Source: Mauremys mutica
Taxonomy: Eukaryota > Chordata > Testudines > Geoemydidae
Assembly (NCBI RefSeq): GCF_020497125.1
Contig: NW_025422895.1
Coordinates: forward strand, 744,001 to 808,000
Length of the DNA: 64,000 nt
Direction of reading: 5' to 3'
The position numbers and the translations under genes were made by a program. Below, piece after piece: positions 1 through 11,423 of this stretch. The stretch's first letter is position 1, and each line of letters begins with the position of its first letter. The notes below the pieces were generated by a model. It worked only from the letters and a program-made list of their open reading frames with translations. It ran no database searches and was not told the origin of the DNA.

Positions 1-3000
1 ATTTGGATTTGCATCTGTCTTTGTGGATTTCCAATGTCTTTGTAGTGCTTGTATATCTCTGTAGAGGCCCGTCGGGGCAGACTGCTGAGCGGGCTGTGGA
101 GCCCTGAGTAGGGGGCGGAGCTAGGCTGAGGAGGGGCCTATAAAAGCGGCCTCCCAGCCAGGCAGCGGCACATGATCCAGCGAGCAGCGGCACTGGAGCC
201 AGCGAACAGGGGAGTTTCCATTGCAGATTTCCAATTGGAGGAGCAGGTATTTCGATTTGCATCTGTCTTTGTGTATTTGCATCTGTCTTTTTTGTGCTTG
301 CATCTTTCTGTAGAGGCCCGTCGGGGCAGACTGCTGAGCGGGCAGCGGCGCCCTGAGTAGTGGGCGGAGCTAGGCTGAGGAGGGGCAGATAAAAGCGGTC
401 GCCCAGCCAGGCAGCGACACAGCTGCGAGCAGCGTCACAGGAGCCAGCGAACAGGAGAGTTTGCGTGGAAGAGTTCCCATTGGAGGAGCAGGTATTTGGA
501 TTTGCATTGTCTTTGTGGATTTCCAATTGTCTTTGTAGTGCTTGTATATCTCTGTACAGGCCCTTCGGGGCAGACTGCTGAGCGGGCAGCTGCGCCCTGA
601 GTAGGGGGCAGAGCTAGGCTGAGGAGGGGCCTACAAAAGCGGCCTCCCAGCCAGGAAGCGTCATAGGAGCCAGCAAGTAGCGGCACAGGAGCCAGCAAAC
701 AGGGGAGTTTACTTGGGAGAGTTCCCATTGGAGGAGCAGGTATTTGGATTTGCATCTGTCTTTGTGGATTTGCATCTGTCTTTGTAGTGCTTGTATCTCT
801 CTGTAGAGGCCCGTCGGGGCAGACTGCTGAGCGGGCAGCGGCGCCCTGAGTAGGGGGCTTAGTTAGGCTGAGAAGGGGCCCTTAAATGCGGCCGCCCAGC
901 CAGGCAGCGGCACAGGAGCCAGCGAGCAGCGGCACATGAGCCAGGGCACAGGGGAGTTTGTGTGGGACAGTTCCCATTGGAGAAGCAGGTATTTGGATTT
1001 GCATCATTCTTGTAGTGCTTGTGTCTCTCTGTAGAGGCCCGTCGGGGCAGTCTGCTGAACGGGCAGCGGCGCCCTGAGTAGGGGGCGGAGCTAGGCTGAG
1101 GAGGAGCCTATAAAAGCGGCCGCCCAGCCAAGCAGCGGCACAGGAGCCAGCGAGCAGCGGCACAGGAGCCAGAGAACAGGGCGGAGAACAGGGAAGATTG
1201 CGTGGGAGAGTTCCCATTGGAGGAGCAGGTATTTGGATTTGCATCTGTCTTTGTGGATTTCCAATGTCTTTGTAGTGCTTGTATATCTCTGTAGAGGCCC
1301 GTCGGGGCAGACTGCTGAGCGGGCTGTGGAGCCCTGAGTAGGGGGCGGAGCTAGGCTGAGGAGGGGCCTGTAAAAGCGGCCGCCCAGCCAGGCAGCGGCA
1401 CAGCTGCGAGCAGAGAACAAGGCGGCGAACAGGGGAGTTTGCGTGGGAGAGTTCCCATTGTAGGAGGAGATATATTGGTTTGCATATCTGTCTTTGTAGT
1501 GCTTGTATCTCTCTGTACAGGCCCGTCGAGGCAGACTGATGAGAGAGCAGCGGCGCCCTGAGTAGGGGGCGGAGCTAGTCTGAGGAGGGTCCTATAAAAG
1601 CGGCCGCCAGCCAGCCAGGCAGCGGCACAGGAGCCAGTGAGCAGAGGCACAGTAGGCAGCGAACAGGGGAGTTTGCGTGGGAGAGTTCCCATTGGAGGAG
1701 CAGGTATTTGGATTTGCATCTTTCTTTGTGGATTTGCATCTGTCTTTGTAGTGCTTGTATCTCTCTGTAGAGGCCCGTCGGGGCAGACTGCTGAGCGGGC
1801 AGGGGCGCCCTGAGTAGGGGGCGGAGCTAGGCTGAGGAGGGGCCTATAAAAGCGGCCGCTCTGCCTGGCAGCCGCACAGGAGCCAGACAGCAGCGGCACA
1901 GGAGCCAGTGAACAGGGGCGTTTGCATGGGAGAGTTCCCATTGGAGGAGCAGTATTTGGATTTGCATCCTTTTTGTGGATTTGCATCTGTCTTTGTAGTG
2001 CTTGTATCTCTCTGTAGAGGCCCGTCGGGGCAGACTGCTAAGCGGGCTGCGGTGCCCTACGTAGGGGGCGGATATAGGCTGAGGAGGGGCTTATAAAAGC
2101 GGCCGCCCAGCCAGGCAGCGGCACAGGAGCCAGCGAGCAGCGGCACAGGAGCCAACGAACAGAGGAGTTTGCGTGAGAGATTTCCCATTGGAGGAGCAAG
2201 TTTTTGGATTTGCATCTGTCTTCGTGGATTTGCATCTGTCTTTGTAGTGCTTGTATCTCTCTGTAGAGGCCCGTCGGGGCAGACTGCTGAGCGGGCAGCG
2301 GCGCCCTGAGTAGAGGGCGGAGCTAGGCTGAGGAGGGGCCTATAGAAGCGGCCGCCCAGCCAGGCAGCGGCACAGGAGCCAGCGAGCAGCGGCACAGGAG
2401 CAAGCGAAGAGGGGAGTTTGTGTGGGAGAGTTCCCATTGGAGGAGCAGGTATTTGGATTTGCTTCTGTCTTTGTGGATTTGCATCTGTCTTTGTAGTGCT
2501 TGTATCTCTCTGTAGAGGCCCGTCGGGGCAGACTGCTGAGCGGGCAGCGGCGCCCAGAGTAGGGGGCGGAGCTAGGTTGAGGAGCGGCCTATAAAAGAAG
2601 ATGCCCAGCCAGGCAGCGGCACAGGAGCCAGCGGCGCAGGAGGCAGCGAACAGGGGAGTTTGCGTGGTAGATTTCCCATTGGAGGAGCAGGTATTTGGAT
2701 TTGCATCTGTCTTTGTGGATTTGCATTTGTCTTTGTAGTGCTTGTATCTCTCTCTGGATGCCCGTCGGGTCAGTCTGCTGAGCAGGCAGCGGCGCCCTGA
2801 GTAGGGGGCGGAGCTAGGCTGAGGAGGGGCCTATAAAAGCGGCTGCCCACTCAGGCAGCGGCACAGTAGCCAGCGAGCAGCGGCACAGGAGCCAGTGAAC
2901 AGGGGAGTTTGCATGAGAGAGTTCCCATTGGAGGAGCAGGTATTTGGATTTGTATCTTTTTTGTGGATTTGCATCTGTCTTTTTAGTGCTTGTATCTCTC

Positions 3001-3100
3001 TCTAGAGGCCCGTCGGCGCAGACTGCTGAGCGGGCAGCGGCGACCTGAGTAGGGGTCGGAGCTAGGCTGAGGAGGGGCCTATAAAAGCGGCCACCCAGCC
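1..3100 (+). repeat. Outer inverted arm, left copy
   Basis: Base x matches the reverse complement of 63850-x from 1 to about 1230, and of about 64075-x from about 1350 to 3100. The shift of 225 bp is one extra unit in the left copy (about 1244-1420). Private variants are shared, such as the odd TATA-equivalents at 882 (against 62963) and 632 (against 63212) and the leader at 2590 (against 61479). Where I compared them, the arms differ by only a few scattered bases. The arm probably continues beyond the left window edge. Confidence 0.85.
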
Positions 3101-6100
3101 AGGCAGCGGCACAGGAGCCAGTGAACAGGGGAGTTTGCATGGGAGAGTTCCCATTGGAGGAGCAGTATTTGGATTTGCATCCTTTTTGTGGATTTGCATC
3201 TGTCTTTGTAGTGCTTGTATCTCTCTGTAGAGGCCCGTCGGGGCAGACTGCTGAGCGGGCTGCGGTGCCCTACGTAGGGGGCGGATATAGGCTGAGGAGG
3301 GGCTTATAAAAGCGGCCACCCAGCCAGGCAGCGGCACAGGAGCCAGCGAGCAGCGGCACAGGAGCCAACGAACAGAGGAGTTTGCGTGAGAGAGTTCCCA
3401 TTGGAGGAGCAGGTTATTGGATTTGCATCTGTCTTTGTGGATTTCATCTGTCTTTGTAGTGCTTGTATCTCTCTGTAGAGGCCCGTCGGGGCAGACTGCT
3501 GAGCGGGCAGCGGCGCCCTGAGTAGGGGGCGGAGCTAGGCTGAGGAGGGGCCTATAGAAGCGGCCGCCCAGCCAGGCAGCGGCACAGGAGCCAGCGAGCA
3601 GCGGCACAGGAGCAAGCGAAGAGGGGAGTTTGTGTGGGAGAGTTCCCATTGGAGGAGCAGGGATTGGATTTTCATCTGTGTTTGTGGATTTCCAATTCTT
3701 TGTAGTGCTTGCATATCTCTCTAGAGGCCAGTCGGGGCAGACTGCTGAGCGGGCTGTGGAGCCCTGAGTAGGGAGCGGAGCTAGGCTGAGGAGGGGCCTA
3801 TAAAAGCGGCTGCTCTGCCTGGCAGATGCACAGGAGCTAGCGAGCAGCGGCACAGGAGCCAGTGACCAGGGGACTTTGCGTGGGAGAGTTCCCATTGGAG
3901 GAGCAGGTATTTGGATTTGCAATTTTCTTGTAGTGCTTGTATCTCTCTGTAGAGGCCCGTCGGGGCAGTCTGCTGAGCGGGCAGCGGCGCCCTGAGTAGG
4001 GGGCGGAGCTAGGCTGAGGAGGAGCCTATAAAAGCGGCCGCCCAGCCAGGCAGCGGCACAGGAGCCAGCGAGCAGCGGCACAGGAGCCAACGAACAGAGG
4101 AGTTTGCGTGAGAGAGTTCCCATTGGAGGAGCAGGTATTTGGATTTGCATCTGTCTTTGTGGATTTGCATCTGTCTTTGTAGTGCTTGTATCTCTCTGTA
4201 GAGGCCCGTCGGGGCAGACTGCTGAGCGGGCAGCGGCGCCCTGAGTAGGGGGCGGAGCTAGGCTGAGGAGGGGCCTGTAAAAGCGGCCGCCCAGCCAGGC
4301 AGCGGCACAGGAGCCAGAAAACAGGGCGGTGAAAAGGGGTTTTTGAGTGGGAAAATTCCCATTGGAGGAGCAGGTATTTGGATTTGCGTCTGTCTTTGTG
4401 GATTTGCATCTGTCTTTGGAGTGCTTGTATCTCTCTGTAGAGGCCCGTCGGGGCAGACTGCTGAGCGGGCAGCGGCGCCCTGAGTAGGGGGCGGAGCTAT
4501 GCTCAGGAGGGGCCTATAAAAGTGGCCACCGAGCCAGGCAGCGGCACAGGAGCCAGCGAGCAGCGGCACAGGAGACAGTGAACAGGGGAGTTTGCGTGGG
4601 AGAGTTCCCATTGGAGGAGCAGGTATTTGGATTTGCATCTTTCCTTGTGGATTTGCATCTGTCTTTCTAGTGCTTGTATCTCTCTGTAGAGGCCCGTCGG
4701 GGCAGACTGCTGAGCGGGCATCGGCGCCCTGAGTAGGGGGCGGAGCTAGGCTGAGGAGTGGCCTATAAAAGCGGTTGCCCATTCAGGCAGCCGCACAGTT
4801 GCCAGCAAACAGGGCTGCGAACAGGGGAGTTTGTGTGGGATACTACCCATTGGAGGAGCAGGTATTTGGATTTGCATCTCTCTTTGTGGATTTGCATCTG
4901 TCTTTGTAGTCCTTGTATCTCTCTGTAGAGGCCCGTCGGGGCAGACTGCTGAGCGGGCAGCGGCGCCCTGAGTAGGGGGCGGAGCTACGCTGAGGAGGGG
5001 CCTATAAAAGCGGCCGCCCAGCCAGGCAGCGGCACAGGAGCTAGCTAGCAGGGGAGATTGCGTTGGAGAGTTCCCATTGGAGGAGCAGGTATTTGGATTT
5101 GCATCTGTTTTGTGGATTTGCATCTGTCTTTGTAGTGCTTGTATCTCTCTGTAGAGGCCCGTCGGGGCAGACTGCTGAGCGGGCAGCGGTGCCCTGAGTA
5201 GCGGGCGGAGCTAGGCTGAGGAGGGGCCTATAAAAGCTGCCGCCCAGCCAGGCAGCGGCACAGGAGCCAGCTAACAGGGGAGTTTGCGTGCGACAGTTCC
5301 CATTGGAGGAGCAGGTATTTGGATTTGCATCTGTCTTTGTAGTGCTTGTACCTCTCTCTAGAGGCCCGTCGGGGCAGACTGCTGAGCGGGCAGCGGCGCC
5401 CTGAGTAGGGGGCGGAGCTAGGCTGAGGAGGGGCTTATAAATCGGCCCCCAAGCCAGGCAGCGGCACAGGAGCCAGGAAACAGAGCGGTGAACAGGGGAG
5501 TTTGGGTGGGAGTGTTCCCATTGTAGGAGCAGGTATTTGGATTCGAATCTGTCTTTGTGCATTTGCATCTGTCTTTGTAGTGCTTGTACCTCTCTCTAGA
5601 GGCCCGTCGGTGCAGACTGCTGAGCGGGCAGCGGCGCCCTGAGTAGGGGGCGGAGCTAGGCTGAGGAGGGGCCTATAAAAGCAGCCGCCCAGCCAGGCAG
5701 TGGCACAGGAGCCAGCAAACAGGGCTGCGAACAGGGGAGTTTGCGAGGGAGAGTTCCCATTGGAGGAGCAGGTATTTGGGTTTGCATCTGTCTTTGTATA
5801 TTTGTATCTGTCATTGTAGTGCTTCTATCTCTCTGTAGAGGCCCGTCGGGGCAGACTGCTGAGCGGGCAGCGGTGCACTTAGTAGGGAGCTAGGCTGAGG
5901 AGGGGCCTATAAAAGGGGTCGCCCAGCCAGGCAGCGGCACAGGAGCCAGGGAACAGGAGAGTTTGCGTGGGAGAGTTACCATTGGAGGAGCAGGTGTCTG
6001 GATTTGCATCTGTCTTTGTGGATTTGTATCTGTCTTTGTAGTGCTTGTATCTCTCTGTAGAGGCCCGTCGGTGCAGACTGCTGAGCGGGCAGCGGCGCCC

Positions 6101-6158
6101 TGACTAGGGGGCGAAGCTAGGCTGAGGAGGGGCCTATAAAAGCGGCCGCCCAGCCAGG

Positions 6159-6202
6159 CAGCGGCACAGGAGCCAGCGAGCAGCGGCACAGGAGCCAGCG
6201 AA
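6159..6202 (+). repeat. 22-bp leader sub-repeat, two copies (example)
   Basis: A 22-bp module starting CAGCGGCACAGGAGCCAGCG is present twice in tandem (6159-6180 and 6181-6202), just downstream of the TATA box at 6135. Units have one or two copies. Together with the 20-bp octamer module and a 12-bp insertion (AACAGGGCGGCG type, as near 7110), it accounts for the 249, 239, 227 and 207-bp unit classes. Confidence 0.85.
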
Positions 6203-6876
6203 CATGGGTGTTTGCATGGGAGAGTTCCCATTGGAGGAGCTAGCATTTGGATTTGCATCTGTCTTTGTGGATTTGCATCTGTCTTTGTAGTGCTTGTATC
6301 TCTCTGTAGTGGCCCGTCGGGGCAGACTGCTGAGCGGGCAGCGGCGCCCTGAGTAGGGGGCGGAGGTAGGATGAGGAGGGGCCTATAAAAGCGGCCGCCC
6401 AGCCATGCAGCCACACAGGTGCGAGCAGCTGCACAAGAGCCAGCGAACAGGGGAGTTTGCGTGGGAGAGTTACAATTGTAGGAGCAGGTATTTGGATTTG
6501 CATGTGTCTTTGTGGATTTGCATCTGTCTTTGTAGTGCTTCTATCTCTCTGCAGAGGCCCGTCGGCGCAGACTGCTGAGCAGGCAGCGGCGCCCTGAGTA
6601 GGGGGCGGAGAAAGGCTGAGAAGGGGCCTATAAAAGCAGCCGCTCTGCCTGGCAGATGCACAGGAGCCAGCGAGCAGCGGTACAGGAGCCTGCGAACAGG
6701 GGACTTTGCGTGGGAGAGTTCCCATTGGAGGAGCAGGTATTTGGATTTGCATCTTTTTTGTGGATTTGCATCTGTCTTTGTAGTGCTTCTATCTCTCTGT
6801 AGAGGCCCGTCGGGGCAGACTGCTGAGCGGGCAGCGGCGCCCTGAGTTGGGGGCCGAGCTAGGCTGAGGAGGGGCC

Positions 6877-7064
6877 TATAGGCTGAGCGGGAGTTTGCGT
6901 GGAGAGTTCCCATTGGAGCAGCAGGTATTTGGATTTGCATCTGTCTTTGTGTATTTTCATCTCTCTTTGTAGTGCTTGTATCTCTCTGTAGAGGCCCGTC
7001 GGGGCAGACATCTGAGCGAGCAGTGGCGCCCTGAGTAGGGGGCGGAGATAGGCTGAGGAGGGCC
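6877..7064 (+). repeat. Deleted repeat unit lacking TATA tail and leader
   Basis: After GGGGCCTATA the sequence jumps to GGCTGAGCGGGAGTTTGCG. The AAAAG of the TATA box, the NotI site and most of the GC-rich leader are missing. The distance to the next TATA box is 188 bp. The same deletion, in reverse complement, occurs at about 36276-36310, so it predates the duplication that produced both copies. Confidence 0.8.
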
Positions 7065-10000
7065 TATAAAAGCGGCCGCCCAGCCAGGCAGCGGCACAGG
7101 AGCCAGCAAACAGGGCAGCGAACAGGGGAGTTTGCGACGGAGAGTTCCCATTGGAGGAACAGGTATTTGGATTTGCACCTGTCTTTGTGGATTTGCATTT
7201 GTATTTGTAGTGCTTGTATCTCTCTGTAGAGGCACGTCCTGGCAGTCTGCTGAGCGGGCAGCGGCGCCCTGAGTAGGGGGCGGAGATCGGCTGAGGAGGG
7301 CATATAAAAGCGGCCGCCCAGCCAGGCAGCGGCACAGGAGCCAGCAAACAGGGCAGCGAACCGGGGAGTTTGTGACGGAGAATTCCCATTGGAGGAACAG
7401 GTATTTCGATTTGCACCTGTCTTTGTGGATTTGCATTTGTATTTGTAGTGCTTGTAACTCTCTGTAGAGGCCCGTCGGGGCAGACTGCTGAGCGGGCAGC
7501 GGCGCCCTGAGTAGGGGGCGGAGCTAGGGTGAGGAGGGGCCTATAAAAGCGGCCGCCCAGCCAGGCAGCTGTACAGGAGACAGCAAACAGGGGAGTTTGC
7601 GTGGGAGAGTTCCCATTGGAGGAGCAGGTATTTGGATTTGCATGTCTGTCTTTGTAGTGCTTGTATCTCTCTGTAGACGCCCGTCGGGGCACACTGCTGA
7701 GCGGGCAGCGGCGCCCTGAGTAGGGGGCGGAGCTATACTGAGGAGGGGCCTATAAAAGCGGCCGCCCAGCCAGGCAGCAGTACAGCTGCGAGCAGCGAAC
7801 AGGGCGGCGAACAGGGGAGTTTGCGTGGGAGAGTTCCCATTGGAGGATCAGGTATTAGGATTTGCATCTGTTTTGTGGATTTGCATCTGTCTTTGTAGTG
7901 CTTGTATCTCTCTGTAGAGGCCCGTCGGGGCAGACTGCTGAGCGGGCAGTGGCGCCTTGTGTAGGGGGCGGAGCTAGGCTGAGGAGGGGCCTATAAAAGC
8001 GGTCGCCCAGCCAGACAGCGGCACAGGAGCCAGCGAACAGGGGAGTTTGCGTCGGAGAGTTTCCATTGGAGGAGCAGGTATTTGGATTTGCATCTCTGTC
8101 TTTGTAGTGCTAGTATCTTTCTTTAGACGCCGTCGGGGCAGACTGCTGAGCGGGCAGTAGCGCCCTGAGTAGGTGGCGGAGCTAGGCTGAGGAGGGGCCT
8201 ATAAAAGCGGCTGCCCAGCCTGGTAGCGTCACAGGAGCCATCAAGCAGGGGCACAGGAGCCAGCGAACAGGGGAGTTTGCGTGGGAGTGTTCCCATTGGA
8301 GGAGCAGATAATGGATTTGCATCTCTGTCTTTGTAGTGCTTGTATCTCTCTGTAGAGGCCCGTCGGGGCAGACTGCTGAGCGGGCAGCGGCGCCCGGAGC
8401 AGGAGGCGGAGCTAGGCTGAGAAGGGGCCTATAAAAGCGGCCGCTCTGTTTGGCAGATGCACAGGAGCCAGCGAGCAGCGGCACAGGAGCCAGTGAACAG
8501 GGGACTTTGCATGGGAGAGTTCCCATTGGAGGAGCAGGTATTTGGATTGGCATCTTTTTGTGGATTTGCATCTGTCTTTGTAGTGCTTGTATCTCTCTGT
8601 AGAGGCCCGTCGGGGCAGACTGCTGAGCGGGTTGCGGCGCACTGAGTAGGGGGCGGAGCTAGGCTGAGGAGGGGCCTATAAAAGCTGCAGCCCAGCCAGG
8701 CAGCGGCACAGGAGCCAGCGAGCAGAGGCACAGGAACCAGCGAACAGGGGCATTTGCGTGGGAGAGTTCCCATTGGAGGAGCAGGTATTTGGATTTGCAT
8801 CTTTCTTTGTGGATTTGCGTCTATCTTTCAAGTGCTTGTATCTCTCTGTAGAGGCCCATCGGGGCAGACTGCTGAGCGGGCAGCGGCGCCCTGTGTAGGG
8901 AGCGGAGATAAGCTGAGGAGGGCATATAAAAGCGGCCGCCCAGCCAGGCAGCGGCACAGGAGCCAGCAAACAGGGCAGCAAACAGGGGAGTTTGCGACGG
9001 AGAGTTCCCATTGGAGGAACAGGTATTTGGATTTGCATCTGTCTTTGTGGATTTGCATCTGTCTTAGTAGTGCTTGTACCTCTCTGTAGAGGCCCGTCGG
9101 GGCAGACTGCTGAGCGGGCAGCGGCGCCCTGAGTAGGGGGCTGAGATAGGCTGAGGAGGGCCTATAAAAGCGGCCGCCCAGCCAGGCAGCGGCACAGGAG
9201 ACAGCAAACTGGGCGGCGAACAGGGGAGTTTGCGTGGGAGAGTTCCCATTTCATGAGCAGGTATTTGGATTGCATCTGTCTTTGTGTATTTCCATCTTTC
9301 TTTGTAGTGCTTGTATCTCTCTGTAGAGGCCCATCCGGGCAGACTGCTGAGCGGGCAGCGGCGCCCTGAGTAGGGGGCGGAGATAAGCTGAGGAGGGCAT
9401 ATAAAAGCGGCCGCCCAGCCAGGCAGCGGCACAGGAGCCAGCAAACAGGGCAGCGAACAGGGGAGTTTGCGACGGAGAGTTCCCATTGGAGGAACAGGTA
9501 TTTGGATTTGCACCTGTCTTTGTGGATTTGCATTTGTATTTGTAGTGCTTGTATCTCTCTGTAGAGGCACGTCCTGGCAGTCTGCTGAGCGGGCAGCGGC
9601 GCCCTGAGTAGGGGGCGGAGATCGGCTGAGGAGGGCATATAAAAGCGGCCGCCCAGCCAGGCAGCGGCACAGGAGCCAGCAAACAGGGCAGCGAACCGGG
9701 GAGTTTGTGACGGAGAATTCCCATTGGAGGAACAGGTATTTCGATTTGCACCTGTCTTTGTGGATTTGCATTTGTATTTGTAGTGCTTGTAACTCTCTGT
9801 AGAGGCCCGTCGGGGCAGACTGCTGAGCGGGCAGCGGCGCCCTGAGTAGGGGGCGGAGCTAGGGTGAGGAGGGGCCTATAAAAGCGGCCGCCCAGCCAGG
9901 CAGCTGTACAGGAGACAGCAAACAGGGGAGTTTGCGTGGAGAGTTCCCATTGGAGCAGCAGGTATTTGGATTTGCATCTGTCTTTGTAGTGCTTCTATCT

Positions 10001-11293
10001 CTCTGTAGAGGCCCGACGGGGCAGACTGCTGAGCGGGCATGGGCGCCCTGAGTAGGGGGCAGAGCTAGGCTGAGGAGGGGCCTATAAAAGTGGCCGCCCA
10101 GCCAGGCAGCGGCACAGGAGCCAGCGAGCAGCGGCACAGGAACCAGCGAACAGGGGCATTTGCGTGGGAGAGTTCCCATTGGAGGAGCAGCTATTTGGAT
10201 TTGCATCTTTCTTTGTGGATTTGCGTCTATCTTTCCAGTGCTTGTATCTCTCTGTAGAGGCCCATCGGGGCAGACTGATGAGCGGGCAGCGGCACCCTGA
10301 GTAGGGAGCGGAGATAAGCTGAGGAGGGCATATAAAAGCAGCCGCCCAGCCAGGCAGCGGCACAGGAGCCAGCAAACAGGGCAGCGAACAGGGGAGTTTG
10401 CGACGGAGAGTTCCCATTGGAGGAACAGGTATTTGGATTTGCACCTGTCTTTGTGGATTTGCATCTGTCTTTGTAGTGCTTGTATCTCTCTGTAGAGGCC
10501 CGTCGGCGCAGACTGCTGAGCGGGCAGCGGAGCCCTGAGTAGGGGGCGGAGCTAGGCTGAGGAGGGGCCTATAAAAGCGGCCACCCATTCAGGCAGCAGC
10601 ACAGGAGCCAGAGAACACGGGCGTTTGCGTGGGAGAGTTCCCATTGGAGGAGCAGGTATTTGGATTTGCATCTGTCTTTGTGGATTTGCATCTGTCTTTG
10701 TAGTGCTTGTATCTCTCTGTAGAGGCCCGTCGGCGCAGACTGCTGAGCAGGCAGCGGCGCCCTGAGTAGGGGGCGGAGAAAGGTTGAGAAGGGGCCTATA
10801 AAAGCAGCCGCCCTGCCTGGCAGATGCACAGGAGCCATCGAGCAGCGGCACAGGAGCCAGTGAACAAGGGACTTTGCATGGGAGAGTTCCCATTGGAGGA
10901 GCAGGTATTTGGATTTGCATATTTTTTGTGGATTTGCATCTCTCTTTGTAGTGCTTGTATCTCTCTGTAGAGGCCCGTCGGGGCAGACTGCTGAGCGGGC
11001 TGCGGCGCCCTGAGTAGGGGGCGGAGCTAGGCTGAGGAGGGGCCTATAAAAGCGGCAGCCCAGCCAGGCGTAGGCACAGGAGCCAGCGAGCAGTGGCAGA
11101 GAAGCCAGCGAACGGGGGCGTTTGCGTGGGAGAGTTCCCATTGGAGGAGCAGGTATTTGCATTTGCATCTGTCTTTGTGGATTTGCATCTGTCTTTGTAG
11201 TGCTTCTATCTTTCTGTAGAGGCCCGTCGGCGCAGACTGCTGAGCAGGCAGCGGCGCCCTGAGTAGGGGGCGGAGAAAGGTTGAGAAGGGGCA

Positions 11294-11423
11294 TATAAAA
11301 GCAGCCGCCCTGCCTGGCAGATGCACAGGAGCCAGCGAGCAGGGGGGTTTGCGTGGGAGAGTTCCCATTGGAGGAGCAGGTATTCGGACTTGCATCTCTA
11401 TCTTGGTAGGCTGAGGAGGGCAT
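11294..11423 (+). repeat. Shortest unit (129 bp), internal deletion
   Basis: From the octamer region (here degenerate, ACTTGCAT) the sequence passes directly to TAGGCTGAGGAGGGCATATA. The stretch that normally holds the acceptor-like CTCTCTGTAG, the GGCCCGTCGGGG segment and the GC box is lost. TAG is shared by both sides of the junction, so a microhomology-mediated deletion or replication slippage is plausible. Confidence 0.75.

Larger units (their letters stand above)
139..9883 (+). promoter_or_regulatory. TATA ladder, left array, 0-10 kb (42 boxes)
   Basis: First base of each TATA-type heptamer on the + strand: 139, 388, 632, 882, 1109, 1369, 1593, 1845, 2092, 2341, 2590, 2832, 3080, 3305, 3553, 3799, 4027, 4277, 4515, 4764, 5003, 5229, 5436, 5674, 5908, 6135, 6384, 6629, 6877, 7065, 7303, 7542, 7751, 7992, 8200, 8430, 8677, 8925, 9163, 9400, 9638, 9877. 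Most are TATAAAA. Variants: GATAAAA (388), TACAAAA (632), TTAAATG (882), TGTAAAA (1369, 4277), TATAGAA (2341, 3553), TATAAAT (5436) and a deleted box (6877). The boxes are usually preceded by GGGGCC, or by GGGCA in the units near 7.3, 8.9, 9.4 and 9.6 kb. Positions were counted by eye and may be off by one or two bases. Confidence 0.85.

Noticed and set aside
8457..8645. Short sense-strand frames (about 62 codons) downstream of TATA boxes as conserved micro-proteins
   Set aside because: They occur only where TTTGCGTGGG has decayed to TTTGCATGGG or where another chance ATG is present, and most units lack them.
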